A stretch of 19,451 nt of DNA. Source: an uncultured Eubacteriales bacterium (GTDB lineage: Bacteria > Bacillota > Clostridia > Oscillospirales > Oscillospiraceae). Position 1 is the first letter of the stretch. The number at the start of each line of letters is the position of its first letter. A program made the translations under genes and the position numbers. The DNA is taken from contig USLX01000032.1 of NCBI GenBank assembly GCA_900555665.1, forward strand, positions 1 through 19,451. Direction: 5' to 3'. This document shows positions 7,095-15,033 of this stretch, in pieces. The notes under the pieces were generated by a model, which worked only from the letters and a program-made list of their open reading frames with translations, was not told where the DNA came from and did not search any database.

Positions 7095-8389
7095 AGCTAG
7101 AATGTACCGTGGTCGGCGCGGGGCTGGCGGGCTGTGAGGCGGCCTGGCAGCTGGCCGAGCGCGGCGTCCATGTGACGCTGCATGAGATGAAGCCGCAGAA
7201 GATGACGCCCGCGCACCATAGCAGCGACTTTGCCGAGCTGGTCTGCTCCAATTCGCTGCGCGGCGACCGGCTGGAAAATGCAGTTGGTCTTTTGAAAGAG
7301 GAGCTGCGGCGGCTCGGGAGCCTGATTTTAAGCTGCGCTGAGGCCAACCGCGTGGAGGCCGGCGGTGCGCTGGCCGTCGACCGCTACGGATTTTCCGGCA
7401 TGGTGACGGAGAGAATCAGGTCGCACCCGAATATCACCGTGGCCGAGGGCGAGGTGACGGAGGTTCCGCAGGGCCCGGTCATCGTCGCGACCGGACCGCT
7501 GACGAGCGACGCGCTCGGCGCGGCGATCCAGCGCTACTTCGGCGGCGCGGACTATATGAGCTTTTTCGACGCGGCGGCGCCGCTCGTAAGCTTCGAGTCC
7601 ATCGATATGGAACAGGCGTGGTTCGCCTCCCGCTACGACCGCGGCGAGGCCGATTACATCAACTGCGCGATGGAGCGCGAGGAGTATGCCGCGTTTGTCG
7701 AGGCGCTGACCACCGCCGAAGAGGCGGTGGTGCACGGCTTCGAGGATGCGAAGGTCTTCGAGGGCTGCATGCCCGTTGAAGTCATGGCGCGGCGCGGATT
7801 TGACACGCTGCGCTACGGGCCGCTCAAGCCCGTGGGCCTGAAGAATCCGAAGACCGGCAAGGAACCGTATGCCGTGGTGCAGCTCCGGCGTGACAACGCG
7901 CAGGGCAGCATCTACAACATCGTCGGCTTCCAGACGCACCTGAAGTTCCCAGAGCAAAAGCGCGTCTTTTCGATGATTCCGGCGCTGCACAGCGCGGAGT
8001 TCGTCCGCTACGGCGTGATGCACCGCAACACGTTCCTCGACAGCCCGCGCCTGCTCGACCGCTATTATGCCGACCGGCGCGACCCAATGGTTGCCTTCGC
8101 CGGGCAGATGACCGGTGTGGAGGGGTATGTGGAGTCGACGGCGTCGGGCTATCTCGCGGCGGCGGCCATGGCGGCGAAGCTGAAGGGCGAACCGCTCCCT
8201 GACTTCCCGCGCGAGACGGCCATCGGCGCGCTGGCACTCTATATTTCCGATACGAGCATCGGCGCGTTCCAGCCGATGAATGTCAATTTCGGCATTATGA
8301 GCCCGCTTGGCTACCGAGTCAAGGGAAAGGCCAACAAGAATCTGGCGATCGCGCAGCGGTCGCTTGCCATCATCGATGCGATGAAGTAA
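7091..8389 (+). CDS. trmFO: Methylenetetrahydrofolate-tRNA-(uracil54-C5)-methyltransferase (FAD), TrmFO
   Basis: Folate- and FAD-dependent enzyme that makes 5-methyluridine at position 54 of the tRNA T-loop, replacing the SAM-dependent TrmA of proteobacteria. The 432 residues begin with an FAD-binding Rossmann motif, VVGAGLAGCEAA (7-18). The two functional cysteines known from the Bacillus subtilis enzyme (53 and 226) are matched by C52 in CSNSLRG and C226 in FEGCMPVEVMARRG. The GidA-like blocks EANRVEAGGALAVDR and the C-terminal FQPMNVNFGI are intact. ATG 7091 overlaps the topA stop codon by ATGA, with AAAGGA (7079-7084) six bases upstream, so translation is probably coupled. The downstream xerC/hslVU/codY genes usual in Bacillus are replaced by plsX. 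Confidence 0.97.
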   Translation: MKLECTVVGAGLAGCEAAWQLAERGVHVTLHEMKPQKMTPAHHSSDFAELVCSNSLRGDRLENAVGLLKEELRRLGSLILSCAEANRVEAGGALAVDRYGFSGMVTERIRSHPNITVAEGEVTEVPQGPVIVATGPLTSDALGAAIQRYFGGADYMSFFDAAAPLVSFESIDMEQAWFASRYDRGEADYINCAMEREEYAAFVEALTTAEEAVVHGFEDAKVFEGCMPVEVMARRGFDTLRYGPLKPVGLKNPKTGKEPYAVVQLRRDNAQGSIYNIVGFQTHLKFPEQKRVFSMIPALHSAEFVRYGVMHRNTFLDSPRLLDRYYADRRDPMVAFAGQMTGVEGYVESTASGYLAAAAMAAKLKGEPLPDFPRETAIGALALYISDTSIGAFQPMNVNFGIMSPLGYRVKGKANKNLAIAQRSLAIIDAMK

Positions 8390-8399
8390 GGAGGCAGAT

Positions 8400-9443
8400 A
8401 TGCGCATTTTAGTGGACGCCATGGGCGGCGACAACGCGCCGGCGGCCGCGGCACTGGGCGCAATTCGCGCGGCGGCGGATTTCGGCGTGGAGATCGTTCT
8501 GGTCGGGCGCGGCGGAGATATTTTAAAGACGCTGCGGGATCATGAGATCCAGACGCTTCCGAAGGGCGTGGAAATTGCGAATGCGGAGGACGTGGTCGAT
8601 ATGCACGACGACCCGGCGAAGGTGCTCAAAAAGAGGCCGGATTCGTCGATGGTGGTCGGGCTGCAGATGCTCCGTGACGGCGGAGGAGATGCGTTTGTGT
8701 CTGCCGGGTCGACGGGGGCGCTGCTTTCTGCGGCGACGTTGACAGTGCGGCGCGTGAAAGGCATCCGCCGCGCGGCTATGGGGCCGGTTATCCCGACGGC
8801 CACGGGCAGTACGATGCTCATCGACTGTGGTGCGACGGCGGACTGCACGCCGGAATTTTTGCTGCAGTTTGCGTTTATGGGCTCCTACTGCGCGCGGAAG
8901 CTGCTCGGCGTGGAGCAGCCGCGCGTGGCGCTTTTGAACATCGGCGCAGAGGACAGCAAGGGCGGCGAGCTGCAGAAGTCGGTCTACCCGCTGCTGCAAA
9001 AGGCAGGCGACGCCGGGTATATCCGCTTTATCGGCAACATCGAGGCGCGGGACGTGCCGCTTGGCGGCGCGGACGTGGTCGTGGCGGACGGGTTTTCCGG
9101 GAATGTGCTGCTCAAGGGCATTGAGGGCACGGCGAAATTTCTGTCCGGTATGATGAAGGACATGTTCAAGCGCAATCTGTTCACGAAGCTGGCCGCGCTG
9201 GCCTGCCGCAGCGGCATTCAGGACTTTAAGAAAAAGATGGACTACCGTGAGACGGGCGGGACGCTCCTGCTCGGACTGCGCAAGCCGGTGGTAAAGGCGC
9301 ACGGCTCGTCGGACGAGCTGGCGTTTTATCACGCAGTGCGCCAGGCGGTGAACGCCGTGGAGGCGAACATCACGCAGGACATTGAGGACAATATCGAGAA
9401 AATGGCAGTACCGAAGGAGCTCGAGCATGCTGACGAAACTTGA
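8400..9443 (+). CDS. plsX: Phosphate acyltransferase PlsX
   Basis: Peripheral membrane enzyme that moves an acyl chain from acyl-ACP to inorganic phosphate, giving the acyl-phosphate used by PlsY in phospholipid synthesis. The 347-residue length is normal. The N-terminal DAMGGDNAP (6-14), the SAGSTGALL segment and the NIEARDVPLGGADVVVADGFSGN block are all characteristic. A strong AAGGAGG (8388-8394) overlaps the trmFO stop and lies five bases before the ATG. The last 17 bases overlap rnc. In many Firmicutes plsX is followed by fabD, fabG and acpP before rnc; here none of these intervenes, so the acyl carrier protein must be encoded elsewhere. Confidence 0.97.
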   Translation: MRILVDAMGGDNAPAAAALGAIRAAADFGVEIVLVGRGGDILKTLRDHEIQTLPKGVEIANAEDVVDMHDDPAKVLKKRPDSSMVVGLQMLRDGGGDAFVSAGSTGALLSAATLTVRRVKGIRRAAMGPVIPTATGSTMLIDCGATADCTPEFLLQFAFMGSYCARKLLGVEQPRVALLNIGAEDSKGGELQKSVYPLLQKAGDAGYIRFIGNIEARDVPLGGADVVVADGFSGNVLLKGIEGTAKFLSGMMKDMFKRNLFTKLAALACRSGIQDFKKKMDYRETGGTLLLGLRKPVVKAHGSSDELAFYHAVRQAVNAVEANITQDIEDNIEKMAVPKELEHADET

Positions 9444-10113
9444 ACAGGGGCTGGGCTATACGTTCCAGAACAAGGCGCTTTTGGAAAACGCGCTGACGCA
9501 CAGCTCTTATGCCAATGAAAACCGCGAACGCCACATTCCGGATAACGAACGTCTGGAATTCCTGGGCGATTCGATTTTGGGCTTTGTGGTCGCGGATTAT
9601 CTCTACCGCAACTATCCGGACAAGCCCGAGGGCGAGCTGACGCGCATCCGTGCCGATCTCGTCTGCGAACGCAACCTGGCCGAGGCCGCCGCGACGATTG
9701 AACTGGGGACATTTTTGAAGCTGGGACACGGCGAAGAACAGTCCGGCGGGCGGACGCGGGACTCCATCGTGTCGGACGCGATGGAGTCGGTCATTGCGGC
9801 GAGCTTCATGGACGGCGGCTTTGCTGCGGCCAAGGAGATCATCGACCGGCTGATCCTGTCCAACATCCCGAAGGGCCGCCCGCGTAATTTTGACTACAAG
9901 ACGGCGCTGCAGGAGCTGGTGCAGCGGAAAAAGGATCAACAGCTGCACTATGCGCTCGTCGGAGAATCCGGCCCGGATCACGACAAGCATTTTGAAGTCG
10001 AGGTGCAGCTCAACGGCAAGGCCGTGGGCCGCGGGGTCGGAAGCAGTAAAAAGCGCGCCGAGCAGGCCGCAGCAGAGGCAGCCATTGAGGCGCTGTTCCC
10101 CGGCGAAATCTGA
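9427..10113 (+). CDS. rnc: Ribonuclease III
   Basis: Double-strand-specific endoribonuclease for rRNA precursors and structured mRNAs. The 228 residues hold a catalytic domain (about 1-150) with the signature NERLEFLGDS (40-49) and the metal-binding acids at E41, E44, D48, D117 and E120, then a double-stranded-RNA-binding domain (about 155-224) ending in GSSKKRAEQAAAEAAIEALF. I use ATG 9427, which has AAGGAG (9414-9419) seven bases upstream; an upstream in-frame ATG at 9382 would add 15 residues unlike the family and overlap plsX further. The 17-base overlap with plsX points to coupled translation. The gene ends 9 nt before an intrinsic terminator, closing the topA-trmFO-plsX-rnc unit. Confidence 0.97.
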   Translation: MLTKLEQGLGYTFQNKALLENALTHSSYANENRERHIPDNERLEFLGDSILGFVVADYLYRNYPDKPEGELTRIRADLVCERNLAEAAATIELGTFLKLGHGEEQSGGRTRDSIVSDAMESVIAASFMDGGFAAAKEIIDRLILSNIPKGRPRNFDYKTALQELVQRKKDQQLHYALVGESGPDHDKHFEVEVQLNGKAVGRGVGSSKKRAEQAAAEAAIEALFPGEI

Positions 10114-10122
10114 GATTTGACG

Positions 10123-10148
10123 AAAAAGGCCCCTCTGGGGCCTTTTTT
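10123..10148 (+). terminator. Intrinsic terminator after rnc
   Basis: A perfect 11-bp stem, AAAAAGGCCCC (10123-10133) with GGGGCCTTTTT (10137-10147), closed by a TCT loop and ending in a run of six T. It lies just after the rnc stop codon. The A-run on the 5' side could let it act on the opposite strand too. Confidence 0.93.
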
Positions 10149-10204
10149 GCGCCTGTATGTCTTACAGGGATGCTTGTAGGGGCCAATGCCTTCATCGGCC
10201 CATT

Positions 10205-10276
10205 CCCGCCGCAGCGGAAAGGCCCCCTCTACCAAGAGGGGGCTGTCTGCGCTTTGCGCAGACTGGGGGAGAAATC
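10205..10276 (+). repeat. Structured intergenic repeat, unit 1 (forward)
   Basis: Opens with CCCGCCGCAGCGGAAA (10205-10220), repeated exactly at 10277-10292; its CCGC/GCGG ends can pair. Stem A is GCCCCCTCT (10222-10230), loop ACCA, AGAGGGGGC (10235-10243), a perfect 9 bp. Stem B is GTCTGCGC (10245-10252), loop TTT, GCGCAGAC (10256-10263), a perfect 8 bp. The G-rich tail TGGGGGAG follows (10264-10271). The same plan recurs in four further copies in this window. There is no T-run, so it is not a typical terminator. Confidence 0.85.
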
Positions 10277-10341
10277 CCCGCCGCAGCGGAAAAGCCTCCC
10301 TTGTGTAAAGGGAGGTGTCAGCGAAGCTGACGGAGGGATTG
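10277..10341 (+). repeat. Structured intergenic repeat, unit 2 (forward)
   Basis: Begins with the same 16-nt CCCGCCGCAGCGGAAA as unit 1, 72 nt downstream of the first copy. Stem A is CCTCCCTT (10295-10302), loop GTGTA, AAGGGAGG (10308-10315). Stem B is GTCAGC (10317-10322), loop GAA, GCTGAC (10326-10331). The tail is CGGAGGGATTG (10331-10341). Stem sequences differ from unit 1 but stay fully paired. Confidence 0.85.
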
Positions 10342-10360
10342 TAGCGCATCTCTGGCCTTT

Positions 10361-10443
10361 ATCCCCTCAGTCTGGCCTTGCGGCCAGCCAAATGCCTGTG
10401 GGCATTCCGGGGCGCGGCCCCTTGATGCTAGCAAGGGGAGCCT
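10361..10443 (-). repeat. Structured intergenic repeat, unit 3 (inverted, extended variant)
   Basis: On the minus strand this follows the same plan with an insertion: stem A CCCCTTG/CAAGGGG (10418-10424 and 10432-10438), an extra hairpin AATGCC/GGCATT (10391-10406), stem B CTGGCC/GGCCAG (10372-10387), then a tail reading ACTGAGGGGAT (10361-10371). Its tail faces the tail of unit 2, and the two tails are complementary except for one extra base. The relation to the other units rests on architecture and the ACTG-plus-G-run tail, so it is less certain. Confidence 0.6.
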
Positions 10444-10444
10444 T

Positions 10445-10465
10445 GGGGCGGACGCTGCCCGCCCC
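10445..10465. repeat. GC-rich hairpin between the repeat array and the smc promoter
   Basis: GGGGCGG (10445-10451) and CCGCCCC (10459-10465) form a perfect 7-bp stem with a 7-nt loop. No T-run follows, so termination is doubtful. It borders the repeat array and may belong to unit 3. Confidence 0.6.
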
Positions 10466-10495
10466 ACAAATCCTTACAAGTCATAGAGGTTCTGG

Positions 10496-10524
10496 TTGCA
10501 ATTTGCAGACTTTTTTGATAAAAT
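10496..10524 (+). promoter_or_regulatory. Probable promoter of the smc operon
   Basis: TTGCAA (10496-10501) and TAAAAT (10519-10524) are 17 bases apart in an AT-rich patch just before smc. The -10 box matches five of six positions, the -35 box four of six. Its position after a terminator and a gene-free repeat block makes a separate promoter for smc necessary. Confidence 0.65.
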
Positions 10525-10549
10525 AAGATGTTAATAAAAATGGAGAGGT

Positions 10550-13500
10550 ATGCGCGTGTATCTGAAATCCTTGGAGGTCCAGGGCTTTAAATCGTTCCCG
10601 GACAAGACTGTGCTGCAATTCGGCAGTGATATCACCGCCATCGTCGGGCCGAACGGCAGCGGCAAATCGAATATTTCCGACGCCATTAGCTGGGTGCTCG
10701 GTGAGCAGAGCTCCAAGGCCCTGCGCGGGGCGAAGATGGAGGACGTTATTTTCGGCGGCACGCAAAAACGCGCGCCGGTCGGCTATGCCGAGGCAACGCT
10801 CGTGCTGGACAATCAGGCGGGCCAGCTTCGCATCGAGACGCCGGAGGTTGCCATTACGCGGCGCTATTACCGCTCGGGCGAGAGCGAATATTTTATCAAC
10901 CGCCAATCCGCGCGCCTGCGCGACATCAACGAGCTTTTGATGGACACCGGTTTGGGCAAAGAAGGCTACAGCAACATCGGGCAGGGCAAGGTCGACGATA
11001 TTTTGTCCCTGAAGTCCACCGACCGGCGCGAGGTCTTTGAAGAGGCGGCGGGCATCTCAAAATACCGCCACCGCAAGGAGGAGACCGAGCGGCGGCTGGC
11101 GAGCACGGAGGACAATCTGCTCCGCATCGGCGATAAAATTTCGGAGCTGGAGCTCCAGGTGGAGCCGCTGCGCGAGCAGGCGGAAAAGGCCAAAAAATAT
11201 CTGACCCTGCGCGAAGAGCTCAAGGGGCTGGAGGTGACGGTCTGGCTCGATGGACTGACCAGGGCGGCGGAGCACGCGAAAAAAGCGGAGGCGGACTATG
11301 CCAGCGCGGCCTTTATTCTGGAGCAGGCGCACGACGAGCTGACGCGGCTCTACAGCCGGGCCGAGCAGCTGTCGCTGCAGTTCAACCATGAAACGCTGCA
11401 GCTCGACCAGATGCGCGAGGAAATCGCCGCCATGGAGACCGAACATCAGCGCCGGGAGGGCGAGACGGCGGTGCTCGAAGCATCGATCACGCACCAAAAT
11501 GAGAACATCGCCCGCATCCGCCAGGAGCTGGACGATCAGGACTCTCGCAGCGGCGGCATCGACGAGAGCATCGCGCGCCGTCAGGAGGAGCTGACGCAGG
11601 CGATGGAGGCCATGCGGGCACTGGATGCGCAGCTGGAGGCGCTGGCCGCGCAGCGCGCGGAATTTGAACGCGAAAACGGGGAAAAGCAGGCCAGGCTTTT
11701 GACCCTGCAGACGAAGCAGACACTGCTGCAGGCGGAACTGACGGAAAAAAATACGCAGATCGCCTCGCTGACGGCCTCACTCGGGGAAGTGTTGGAGCGG
11801 CGGGAGCTGCTTTTGCGCGACCAGGCCGCCGCCGAGGCGCGCAAGGCGGACATCGACGCGCAGCAGGCCGAGTGCCGCAGGCGCCTGACGCAGGCGCAGG
11901 AGGACGTGACCTCCGCAAAGAACACGATTTCCGGCTATGAGCTGCGGCTGAAGACACGCGCGGAAAAGCGCGACCAGCTGCAAAGGCAGACAGATACGGC
12001 GGGTGTCCAGCTCCAGACCATCGAGGCGCGGATGAAAATGCTGCGGGAGATGGAACGGGAGTTTGAGGGATTTTCCAAAGCGGTGCGCCTCGTGATGCAG
12101 GATGCAGAGCGCGGGAATTTGCACGGCGTGCGCGGCCCGGTGTCGAAGCTGATCCGCGTGGACGACGAATTTACGACTGCGATTGAGACGGCCCTTGGCG
12201 CGGCAATGCAGAATATCATCGTGGAAAATGAGGAGAGCGGCAAGGCGGCCATCCAGATGCTCAAGCGGCGCGACGGCGGCCGGGCGACGTTCCTCCCGAT
12301 GAACACGATCCAAGGACGCCGCATGAACCTGAACGGATTGGAGCGGCAACCCGGCTTTGTGGGCATTGCCTCGGCTCTGGTGGAGACTGCGCCGGAGTAT
12401 CAGGAAATTCTCGAGAATCTGCTCGGCCGGACGGTCATTGCCGAGACGCTCGACCATGCCATCCGCATGGCGCGCGCCAGCGAGAACCGATTCCGTATCG
12501 TGACGCTGGACGGCCAGGTGATGAACGCCGGCGGCAGCATGACGGGCGGATCGAGCGCGAAGAGTGCAGGCGTGCTCTCCCGCGCGAACGACCTGGCAAG
12601 GCTCGAGGGTGAGCGCGTAAAGCAGGCCCAACAGCTTGAAGCGCTGAAAAAGCAGCTGGCCGAGGCGGCTTCCGGCGCGGCAAAGACGGAGTTTGAGCTC
12701 TCCGCCGTGCGGCAGCAGCTGCGCGAGGCGGAAGATGAGGTTTTGCGCCGCAGCGAGGAGGCCAAGCAGGCCGCAGCGCTGCAGGAGGCGATGGAAGCCA
12801 ATCTGGCCTCCATCGGAGCTGAGCTGGAGCGCATCGCTTCCCGCAGCGGCGGCGACACCGGGCGACTGGAGACCATCCGGGCGCAGGTGGAGCAGATCCA
12901 GGCACAGATTACGACGCTGGAGGCAGAGATCGCGGATGCGCGGCAGGACGCCGAAGGCGGGGCAGAGGCAGTATCTGCGCTCGGTGAGCGGGCAGCCGCA
13001 CTGCGCACGCAGCGCGCGGCCAAGGAGGCCGAACGCGGCGGCGCGGAGACATCGATTGCGCAGCTCACGGCGCTGCGCGAAGCGATGGCGGGTGACCGCG
13101 AACAAAAGCTGCGGCTCATAGAGGACTGCAGCGCCCAGATCGTGGCCCTGCGCGACCAGCGGACGGCGCAGGAAAAAGAGCTTGCGGAGCTGGCAAACCA
13201 GACGGAGCATCAGCGCGAAGCACTGCAGGCTGCCGTGGCGCATCGGACACAGCTGGAAGGCAAGCGCAACCAGACCGAGCGCGAGGCGCAGGATAAAAAC
13301 AAGGAAATCTTGAACCTCGAGCGCGAGACTGCGCGCCTCGAGCAGAAAAAAATGGCCGGCGAGATGGAGGAAAAGCAGCTCATTGACAAGCTGTGGGACG
13401 CCTATGAGCTGACGCCGTCGACGGCGGAGGCGGAAAAGGTCGAGATTGAATCTATCCCGGCGGCAAATAAAAAAATTACCGAGACACGGCGGAAAATTTC

Positions 13501-14128
13501 CGCGCTCGGCACGCCGAACCTCGGCGCGATCGACGAATTTGCCCGCGTCAATGAACGCTATGAATACCTCACGGGGCAGCGCGACGATGTGCTGCATGCA
13601 AAAGAGGACCTGGTGCAGATCATTGACGGTTTGACAGTCGAGATGACCGAGATCTTTGTGCGGGAGTTTGCGCGTATCAACGAGTATTTCGGCGCGACGT
13701 TTACGGAGATGTTCGGCGGCGGCCGGGCCTCGCTTGAATTGGAGGACAAGACGCAGCCGCTCACCTGCGGCATTGAAATCCGGGTGCAGCCGCCCGGAAA
13801 GCAGGTCAAGACGATTACGCTCCTCTCCGGCGGCGAGAAGGCATTCGTTGCCATCGCGCTGTATTTCGCAATTCTGAAGGTGCGGCCCACGCCGTTTTGC
13901 ATGCTCGATGAGATCGATGCCGCGCTGGATGACCGGAACGTGGGGCGGTTTGCGGGCTACCTGCGGAACCTCTGCCAGAAGACGCAGTTCATCGTCATCA
14001 CGCACCGGCGCGGCACGATGGAGGCCGCCGACGTGCTCTACGGCGTGACGATGCAGGAACAGGGCGTGTCGAAGATTTTGAGCCTTGACCTGGACGAAAT
14101 GAGCAAACAACTTGGAATTACGGCATAA
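10550..14128 (+). CDS. smc: Chromosome segregation ATPase SMC
   Basis: Condensin subunit that extrudes DNA loops and organises the replicated origin with ScpA and ScpB. The 1192 residues match the family. The head has Walker A GPNGSGKS (33-40); two long Glu/Gln/Arg/Ala-rich coiled-coil arms (about 170-510 and 670-1020) flank the hinge (about 520-665, starting near GVRGPVSKLI and ending near GQVMNAGGSMTGGS); the C-terminal head carries the ABC signature LSGGEKAF (from L1092) and Walker B FCMLDEIDAAL (D1120, E1121). ATG 10550 has GGAG (10542-10545) four bases upstream, a slightly short spacing, and begins at the family's normal point (MRVYLKSLEVQGFKSF). It is followed by ftsY after 14 nt, the classic rnc-smc-ftsY order, here split from rnc by the terminator and repeats. 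Confidence 0.98.
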   Translation: MRVYLKSLEVQGFKSFPDKTVLQFGSDITAIVGPNGSGKSNISDAISWVLGEQSSKALRGAKMEDVIFGGTQKRAPVGYAEATLVLDNQAGQLRIETPEVAITRRYYRSGESEYFINRQSARLRDINELLMDTGLGKEGYSNIGQGKVDDILSLKSTDRREVFEEAAGISKYRHRKEETERRLASTEDNLLRIGDKISELELQVEPLREQAEKAKKYLTLREELKGLEVTVWLDGLTRAAEHAKKAEADYASAAFILEQAHDELTRLYSRAEQLSLQFNHETLQLDQMREEIAAMETEHQRREGETAVLEASITHQNENIARIRQELDDQDSRSGGIDESIARRQEELTQAMEAMRALDAQLEALAAQRAEFERENGEKQARLLTLQTKQTLLQAELTEKNTQIASLTASLGEVLERRELLLRDQAAAEARKADIDAQQAECRRRLTQAQEDVTSAKNTISGYELRLKTRAEKRDQLQRQTDTAGVQLQTIEARMKMLREMEREFEGFSKAVRLVMQDAERGNLHGVRGPVSKLIRVDDEFTTAIETALGAAMQNIIVENEESGKAAIQMLKRRDGGRATFLPMNTIQGRRMNLNGLERQPGFVGIASALVETAPEYQEILENLLGRTVIAETLDHAIRMARASENRFRIVTLDGQVMNAGGSMTGGSSAKSAGVLSRANDLARLEGERVKQAQQLEALKKQLAEAASGAAKTEFELSAVRQQLREAEDEVLRRSEEAKQAAALQEAMEANLASIGAELERIASRSGGDTGRLETIRAQVEQIQAQITTLEAEIADARQDAEGGAEAVSALGERAAALRTQRAAKEAERGGAETSIAQLTALREAMAGDREQKLRLIEDCSAQIVALRDQRTAQEKELAELANQTEHQREALQAAVAHRTQLEGKRNQTEREAQDKNKEILNLERETARLEQKKMAGEMEEKQLIDKLWDAYELTPSTAEAEKVEIESIPAANKKITETRRKISALGTPNLGAIDEFARVNERYEYLTGQRDDVLHAKEDLVQIIDGLTVEMTEIFVREFARINEYFGATFTEMFGGGRASLELEDKTQPLTCGIEIRVQPPGKQVKTITLLSGGEKAFVAIALYFAILKVRPTPFCMLDEIDAALDDRNVGRFAGYLRNLCQKTQFIVITHRRGTMEAADVLYGVTMQEQGVSKILSLDLDEMSKQLGITA

Positions 14129-14142
14129 ATAAGGAGTAGATC

Positions 14143-15033
14143 ATGGGCTTTTTTGAGAAAATAAAGCAGGGACTGAGCAAAACTGCCAGCTCCATCAGCA
14201 GCGTGTTTACCGCGTCGGAGCTGGATGACGAGTTTTATGATGATCTGGAGGAGAGCCTGATCCTGGCCGATCTCGGTATGGACACGACCGTGAAGGCCGT
14301 GGAAAAGCTGCGGCTGCTTGTGCGCGACCGGCACATCAAAACCGTGGCTGAGGCCAAGGAGGCGCTGCGCGAGGTGCTCTGCGATATGCTGGATGTCGGC
14401 GACAGCGCACTGAACCTCTCAACGAAGCCGTCGGTCGTGCTGGTCATCGGCGTAAACGGCGTCGGTAAGACGACAACCATCGGAAAAATTGCCAACCAGC
14501 TCCGGCAGGACGGGAAAAAGGTTCTGCTCTGCGCGGGCGACACGTTCCGCGCGGCGGCGGCCGATCAGCTCGAAATTTGGGCCGAGCGCGCCCATGCCGA
14601 TATCATCCGGCAGGGCGAAGGCGCGGATCCCGCTTCGGTTGTGTTTGACGCCATCTCGGCAGCGAAGGCGCGCGGCGCGGATGTCATCCTCTGTGACACG
14701 GCGGGCCGCCTGCATAACAAGGCAAACCTGATGAACGAGCTTGGCAAAATCAGCCGCATCATCGACCGGGAGCTGCCGAACGCGGCAAAGGAAGTCCTCC
14801 TTGTGCTCGACGGCACAACCGGCCAAAACGGCCTGCTTCAGGCCAAGCAGTTCCAGGAGATCGCAGGCGTGACGGGCATTGCCCTCACCAAGCTCGACGG
14901 CACGGCCAAGGGCGGCATTGTCATCGCGGTGGCGGATGCTCTGCAGATCCCGGTGAAGTTCATCGGCGTAGGAGAAAAAATGGACGATCTGATGCCGTTC
15001 CAGGCGAAGGAATTTGTGGAGGCGCTGGTATGA
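14143..15033 (+). CDS. ftsY: Signal recognition particle receptor FtsY
   Basis: SRP-type GTPase that receives ribosome-SRP complexes at the membrane and hands them to SecYEG. The 296 residues comprise a short N-terminal membrane-targeting region (MGFFEKIKQGLSKT), the NG domain helical bundle, and the GTPase core with GVNGVGKTT (103-111), DTFRAAAADQL (133-143), DTAGR (185-189), TKLDGTAKGG (249-258) and the closing GVGEKMDDLMPF (276-286). The long acidic A domain of enterobacterial FtsY is absent, as usual in Firmicutes. AAGGAG (14131-14136) lies six bases before the ATG. The stop overlaps rph by ATGA. Confidence 0.97.
   Translation: MGFFEKIKQGLSKTASSISSVFTASELDDEFYDDLEESLILADLGMDTTVKAVEKLRLLVRDRHIKTVAEAKEALREVLCDMLDVGDSALNLSTKPSVVLVIGVNGVGKTTTIGKIANQLRQDGKKVLLCAGDTFRAAAADQLEIWAERAHADIIRQGEGADPASVVFDAISAAKARGADVILCDTAGRLHNKANLMNELGKISRIIDRELPNAAKEVLLVLDGTTGQNGLLQAKQFQEIAGVTGIALTKLDGTAKGGIVIAVADALQIPVKFIGVGEKMDDLMPFQAKEFVEALV

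Noticed and set aside
10205..10341. CRISPR array suggested by the repeated 16-mer and hairpins
   Set aside because: Only two exact repeats, and the intervening sequence is itself paired and shared in design among units, not unique spacers; no cas genes.
9978..10349. A 123-codon minus-strand frame covering the end of rnc and the repeats
   Set aside because: It is antisense to rnc and the terminator and is repeat-derived; no start signal.
9427..10465. RNase III autoregulation through the adjoining hairpins
   Set aside because: The stems are 6-11 bp, shorter than the roughly two helical turns RNase III normally needs, and they lie beyond the terminator.
10170..10526. A 118-codon open frame across the rnc-smc gap
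   Set aside because: It is translated entirely from the hairpin repeats and runs over the smc promoter, has no ribosome site, and gives a Pro/Gly/Arg-rich sequence with no family resemblance.
11777..14110. A 777-codon minus-strand frame opposite smc
   Set aside because: It mirrors the codon structure of a GC-rich coiled-coil gene; His/Leu/Arg-rich with no domain. The same applies to long antisense frames opposite ktrB, topA, trmFO and plsX.
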